DNA from: Henckelia pumila
Lineage: Eukaryota; Streptophyta; Magnoliopsida; Lamiales; Gesneriaceae
Assembly: GCF_033568475.1 (NCBI RefSeq)
Contig: NC_133123.1
Location: 54,877,522-54,941,521, forward strand
Reading direction: 5' to 3'
Length of the DNA stretch: 64,000 nucleotides
Positions 59,856 to 64,000 of this stretch are shown one piece after another; the first letter of the stretch is position 1; each line of letters starts with the position of its first letter. A program made the translations under genes and the position numbers. Under the pieces are notes generated by a model. That model worked only from the letters and a program-made list of their open reading frames with translations, was not told the origin of the DNA and did not search any database.

Positions 59856-59931
59856 TAATTATATGGGCTGGGCTGGACTGGACTGTGCTGGGCTGAATCC
59901 CAGCCTAGCCCCCCATATAGTTTCGTCCCTC
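59241..59931. mobile_element. Non-autonomous hAT-like DNA transposon (691 bp)
   Basis: An 8-bp duplication, ATTGTATG, flanks the element at 59233-59240 and 59932-59939, the size made by hAT transposases. The ends form imperfect inverted repeats (CGGGGACGTAAC at the left, GAGGGACGAAAC reading in from the right, 9 of 12 matching). The inside is AT-rich, has no transposase and includes a TA microsatellite. GC-rich subterminal sequence (59864-59910) can fold, for example GCTGGG with CCCAGC. It would need a transposase from elsewhere. Confidence 0.8.
59811..59854. repeat. (TA)22 microsatellite
   Basis: Uninterrupted TA dinucleotides for 44 bp inside the hAT-like element. Confidence 0.97.
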
Positions 59932-59939
59932 ATTGTATG

Positions 59940-60639
59940 TTATACATAAAGGTTGTGCGTGAATTGAAGATTTTAAATAATATATCTCAAATTTTTTTGA
60001 CTGATTAGATGTAAAAAATTGTGTTTCAATAAATGGATTTGGTTTGGAAAAATCCTGAACAAATTTTGACAAGTAAATAGTACAAACAATGAAAAGAAAG
60101 TAGTTATTTATTTTCACACTAAACATAAATTAATTTATTTTTTCACCACAAACATCTTAGAATGACAATGACTTAAAACAAACTTTCATCAACTATTTAC
60201 ATTTCTCTTACCATACATCATCCAAATATTTATAGACGGACTGCTTGTCACCTCATTTGATAACAGAGTATGTGAATTAATTAGATTGAATTTATATATC
60301 ACATGATCTATTTTTTAAATTCTGCCTAATTATTTTTTCTCCAATTAAATATAAAGATGAATAATAGTAATTCAATGACACACAATCAAAAATATTCAGA
60401 AGGACATTAACGACACTGTCTTCTAGAAATCAAAACATTAAATTTACAACCTTCATTAAAAATAAAGTCAATACTTTGCGAATTGAACTTTTAAGAAAAT
60501 ACAAATTAAATATGTCATTCTCAATTATCGATGATATATGGTTGAAACAAAACTACGTGTGCGGTATGCCAATTAGTCCTTGCATAAAACCTCATCTAAG
60601 TTGTTACCTCATCATTCATTATAGTTAATCTAGAACTGC
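59940..60639. other. Unassigned AT-rich stretch
   Basis: No gene, RNA or repeat recognised between the hAT-like element and the Tekay-like LTR. Short open frames here lack protein-like composition. Confidence 0.5.
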
Positions 60640-60774
60640 TGTAATGCCCCAATTTTATTATAATTGAGTTTAATTGAAATAATCAGAGTTTTCAATAGTT
60701 GAGGGCCATTTTGATATTTTGCAGGGGTCATTTTGCAAACTTTGAAGAATTGAGGAACGAAATGCAAAAATTGG

Positions 60775-60790
60775 ATTATATATATATTAT
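60775..60790 (+). promoter_or_regulatory. TATA-like run in the Tekay-like LTR
   Basis: TTATATATATATTATC lies 135 bp into the LTR, a plausible core promoter for the element's transcript. Judged on sequence alone. Confidence 0.4.
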
Positions 60791-62358
60791 CTTGCAAGTT
60801 GACTCTTCTCACCATCACATCATTCCCTCTCCTCTTTTCTTTCCCATTTCGTACGTACAGAATCGAGAGAAGCCATGGCCAACGACATTTCAAGCTTTTC
60901 TTCCGCCTGATTCGCACCATCCGACCGTTAGATTTTATTTCCGAGTTGAGATACACGATCACTGCAACGAGGGCTTTGTTTTGACCTATGTTTTGCTAAG
61001 ATCCTCGAACTTTGATTTTTGTTGGGTTGTCAGAATTTAATAATCTTCGAGTATGTTATTCTTGAGCTAGCATAGATAGTGTATTCGAAGTCGGTTCGGA
61101 AAAAGAACGAAGTTTGGATTTTATACGAATTTTGAGGCATATTTCGAAAATGGGGTTTTGTATATTGTTGAGATTTGTTGTGTTTTGTTGGTCTGGAGGA
61201 TGATTTGAGTTGATCGGAGTTGATTGATGTTGTTGTTGATTTTTGGTTTGACCGTTTATTGTCGTTATGTCGTCGAAATCGAGTTTCGATTATCGGTTGT
61301 TTATTTCGGTTTGATTTCCGGGTTTGATTGAATTGGTAGATTGATATCGAATCCGTATATTCTTCATTTTCATATTTGGATTGGAGTTTCGGGTTTGGAT
61401 CGAACTTGGAAGTTGAATCGAATTGAGAATTAAAGACGGTATATTGATTGAGTTTCTTTGTTTCGATTTGTTGTGATTCGATTGATTATTTATTTGAGTT
61501 CGTTGTTATTTTCAGATTTGAATCTTCGACGGACTTGAAAGGTAAAAGATGACATAGAATAAAAATGGGATTGAATACACGAGTTCGATTGATTCTCGAG
61601 TCCCGAAAATCACATACTGAATGGTTAATTGTTGGTGTGAACTTGATTGATTATTTTGTTTATACTTGCATTCATATTGAGCCGATTATTCGATTCGTTT
61701 TGAATATAGACGATTTAGGGAGCTATGTTGAAGTGTCTTTGGATTTCGAGTTTTTTCAAGTGCCAGAATACTTCTTATAGTTGCTCTGAAGTCTAGGGGT
61801 TTGAGTTGTGCGACATCCACCCCAAAAGAGAGTGTAGGTGGGTTGTTGTAATGACTTGGCCTTGGGATCTCTACCGAGTACCGATCGATATTTCGATTAT
61901 CTGATTTGATAATCCCGAGTTTTGAAGTCATGCATACATCCACCCTCATTTGATTTATTGATGATGATTACATGTCTATATGAGGTGTTTATCTGCTATT
62001 GCATGTCTGTCTCTTTTACTTAGAAATTATATTTCTAACCGGGTTATCCGGCTGTTGTTTTATTTGTATGTGTACTTGATAACAGGAGGATCAGGAGCTG
62101 GACCAAGTCATTTGGGTTAGCTCGGGGTAAGATGATAGAAGTGAGACACCGTGTGTCGTAGGGTCGTACCTTTTGGATTTATATTATTTTTGATTAGTCG
62201 AACGAACCCTATTGTCGAACTTGTTATTGTAATTGGGCAGAACTTAGATTATGGCATGTTCTAATTATTGTTTTATATGTGTGTATGAGTTTAGAATTAT
62301 TTAGAATTGCCTTTGATTGATTTTCCAGGCTCTCTCTCCCTCTCTGCCAGTTTGGCCT

Positions 62359-62472
62359 ACGCGCGGGCGAGGCATGACCTCGCGCGCGCGCGAGGTTTCC
62401 TGGAGGGCTCGGGAATTTTGGCCCGCGCGCGCACGAGCCCTTCTCTCGCGCGGGCGCGAACCTTTCGCGAGA
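62359..62472. repeat. GC-rich inverted motifs in the second Tekay-like LTR
   Basis: Two units about 60 bp apart. The first contains the perfect 18-bp palindrome CCTCGCGCGCGCGCGAGG (62378-62395); the second has CCCGCGCG answered by CGCGCGGG. They sit at the same distance from the LTR 3' end as the hairpins of the other Tekay-like element. Confidence 0.9.
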
Positions 62473-62589
62473 CCTCTGTGCGCAAGGCTCTTTAAAAAAA
62501 AATATTTGATTCGTTTTCCGCGGATCTTCGTGTTCGTTTGTGTTTAATTATTCGATATTAGAAGATTAGAAACGGGGTCTCACATTAAG

Positions 62590-62601
62590 TGGTATCAGAG
62601 C
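62590..62601 (+). other. Primer binding site (initiator tRNA-Met) of the second Tekay-like element
   Basis: TGGTATCAGAGC, five bases after the LTR. Confidence 0.92.
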
Positions 62602-62922
62602 CATAAGATTCTTGGATTTGAACTAGAGTGAGCGAGGTAGATCGAGTCTGCATGAATTGAATTCTCGCATGTGATTGACTTATTTAAATGATTATTTTAA
62701 ATACGTGCGAGCATGCTTTCTTGATTCTTGAATTAATTGAATTACATGATTTGTGATTTAATTTATAAAGCATGAATTACGTGATATATATTTCTGCCTT
62801 GTGCTATTATCTGTTCTTGTATATCATTGAGATTCATGAGTACTCAGAGCAGAGTTTTTGACACCGAGGTTATGAGATTGAGATTGAGTTTGAGATATTG
62901 TGTCCTAAACCTTTGATATCAG

Positions 62923-64000
62923 ATGGCACCTCGACGATCTTTGATAAGGAATCCACCACCTTTGACTCCTCCTACTGAGAATCCGCCACCAGTAATAATT
63001 CCTTCGCATGATCAGGGTAGTACTGGAGTGGATCAGTTTGATGCAACCGCGACCCCGATGGAGACTCTATTGAAGAGATTTCGATCCTTCCGACTGCCTA
63101 CCTTGACTGGTACAGAGAACTCCATTGAGTGTGAGAGTTGGCTAAAGGACATTGATCAGCTCTTTGATTCTCTCGACTATACCGATGACCGCAGAATCAG
63201 GTTAGTCATTCACCAGCTTCAGGGTGTTGCAAAGAATTGGTGGACTACAACCAAGAGGGCAAATGAGAATCGAGGCACCATTGTCACTTGGAGTTTATTC
63301 AAGACTGAGTTCTACAAGCGGTTCTTTCCTGTCTCGTATCGTAAGGAAAAGGGTGCCGAATTTGCGAATCTGAAGCAAGAGAACTTGAGTATCGAGGAGT
63401 ATGTGAGCAAGTTTGACAGTCTCTTGAGGTTTGCACCTCACATCACAGATCACGAGGAAGCCAAAGCCGATCACTTCATCAACGGCTTGAATCCTGAGAT
63501 CTTTACCTTGGTCAATACCGAGAGACCCAATAAATTCGCAGATGCCATGGATCAGGCAAAGGGAGCCGAAGCTGGACTTTTGATGCAGCGAGGAAATCAG
63601 ATAGCTCCTCAGCAGCAGCAGAGATCTTTTCAGAATCAGCCTATTCAGTTTCATCCTCAACAGTCCCAGTATCTGTACCAACCTTCTCAGCAGTCGAATC
63701 AGTCTCAGAGGGTTGAAGGAGGAAACAGTGGCAAAAACAGGCGAGATCAGTATCGACCAAAAGGGAAGCAATTCAAGAAGTCTGGGAGCAGTTCATTGAG
63801 TTCCAGTGTCTCTAGACAGTTCAGTTCCGGGCAGAATTCAAGATTTTTAGGAGCATCGTGCAGTAAGTGTGGAGGACGTCACCCTAGTGATCAGTGTCGA
63901 GGCGTGTTTGGTAGATGCAATATCTACTAGCAGTCGGGTCACTTTGCTAGAGTTTGTCCTCTGCGAGGATCCTATAGAGCTCAGAGCGGTAGTTCTTCTT
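62923..64000 (+). pseudogene. Gag of the second Tekay-like element (incomplete in window, broken)
   Basis: The frame starts at ATG 62923 (MAPRRSLIRNPPPLTPP). The gag body runs to about 63570, followed by a Gln-rich linker with QQQQ and many SQ pairs, a basic Ser-rich stretch, and zinc-knuckle text CSKCGGRHPSDQC near 63860-63900. It would form the element's particle. At least one break is present in the visible part. Confidence 0.88.

Larger units (their letters stand above)
60640..62584 (+). repeat. 5' LTR of the second Tekay-like element
   Basis: TGTAATGCCCC to GGTCTCACA, 1,945 bp. A TATA-like run is at 60775-60790. GC-rich inverted motifs lie 112-225 bp from the 3' end. Confidence 0.88.
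60640..64000 (+). mobile_element. Second Tekay-like Ty3/gypsy element, 5' part, running off the window
   Basis: A 5' LTR (60640-62584), an initiator tRNA-Met primer site, a leader and most of gag are visible; the rest lies to the right. Gag text matches that of the element at 12459-22024 (ATPMETLLKRF; INGLNPEIFTLVN; AKGAEAGL), but the LTR sequence differs, so it is another family of the same lineage. The visible part has at least one break. Confidence 0.9.

Noticed and set aside
60699-61040. Open frame of 113 codons near the start of the right-edge LTR
   Set aside because: It lies within the LTR promoter region, overlaps a frame on the other strand and has no domain.

Overview
This window is plant nuclear DNA, almost certainly from a flowering plant. 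The evidence is tandem 5S rRNA genes of plant type, Ty1/copia and Ty3/gypsy elements of plant lineages primed by initiator tRNA-Met or a GGCGCC-type primer site, an L1 LINE with a plant-style RNase H domain, and a two-exon defensin-like peptide gene. I cannot name the species. Over 90 % of the window is repeats, nested in layers.

Left part (1-24298): a 5S rDNA array, genes on the minus strand in units of about 516-520 bp, broken up by insertions. Seven 5S copies remain and each departs from the plant consensus. The invaders are the end of a minus-strand copia LTR (1-1087), a nearly whole and very young copia element (1661-11372, duplication ACGGG), and a decayed Tekay-like gypsy element on the minus strand (12459-22024, duplication ACACG). 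Cutting out the two elements with both ends visible restores the 5S period.

Middle (24299-48945): a CRM-like gypsy fragment on the minus strand abuts the 5S spacer at 24298/24299. It was split by a 19.6-kb Athila-like gypsy element (27994-47574, duplication ACTTT), which was itself hit by a plus-strand L1 LINE (30416-38058). Past the outer end of the CRM-like element two copies of its LTR stand head to head (48186-48945).

Right part (48946-64000): a minus-strand gypsy 5' end with a roughly 2.9-kb LTR that holds a copia solo LTR; a second copia solo LTR (54239-56083, duplication TATTT); a 1.4-kb TRIM-like LTR element with no genes (56491-57922, duplication CCAAT); the one convincing host protein gene, a 78-residue ten-cysteine defensin-like secreted peptide (58497-58914); a 691-bp non-autonomous hAT-like element (59241-59931, 8-bp duplication ATTGTATG); and the 5' LTR and gag of a second Tekay-like element running off the right edge.

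The most unusual signals are structural. The copia leader carries about 17 consecutive short hairpins with mostly 3-nt loops (3654-4037), in which paired arm positions change together, followed by an AT-rich array with the same layout (4268-4415). Separately, GC-rich motifs of about 37 bp repeat every 71-75 bp in the LTRs of a Tekay-like and an Athila-like element and inside the Athila-like element, although their sequences differ.
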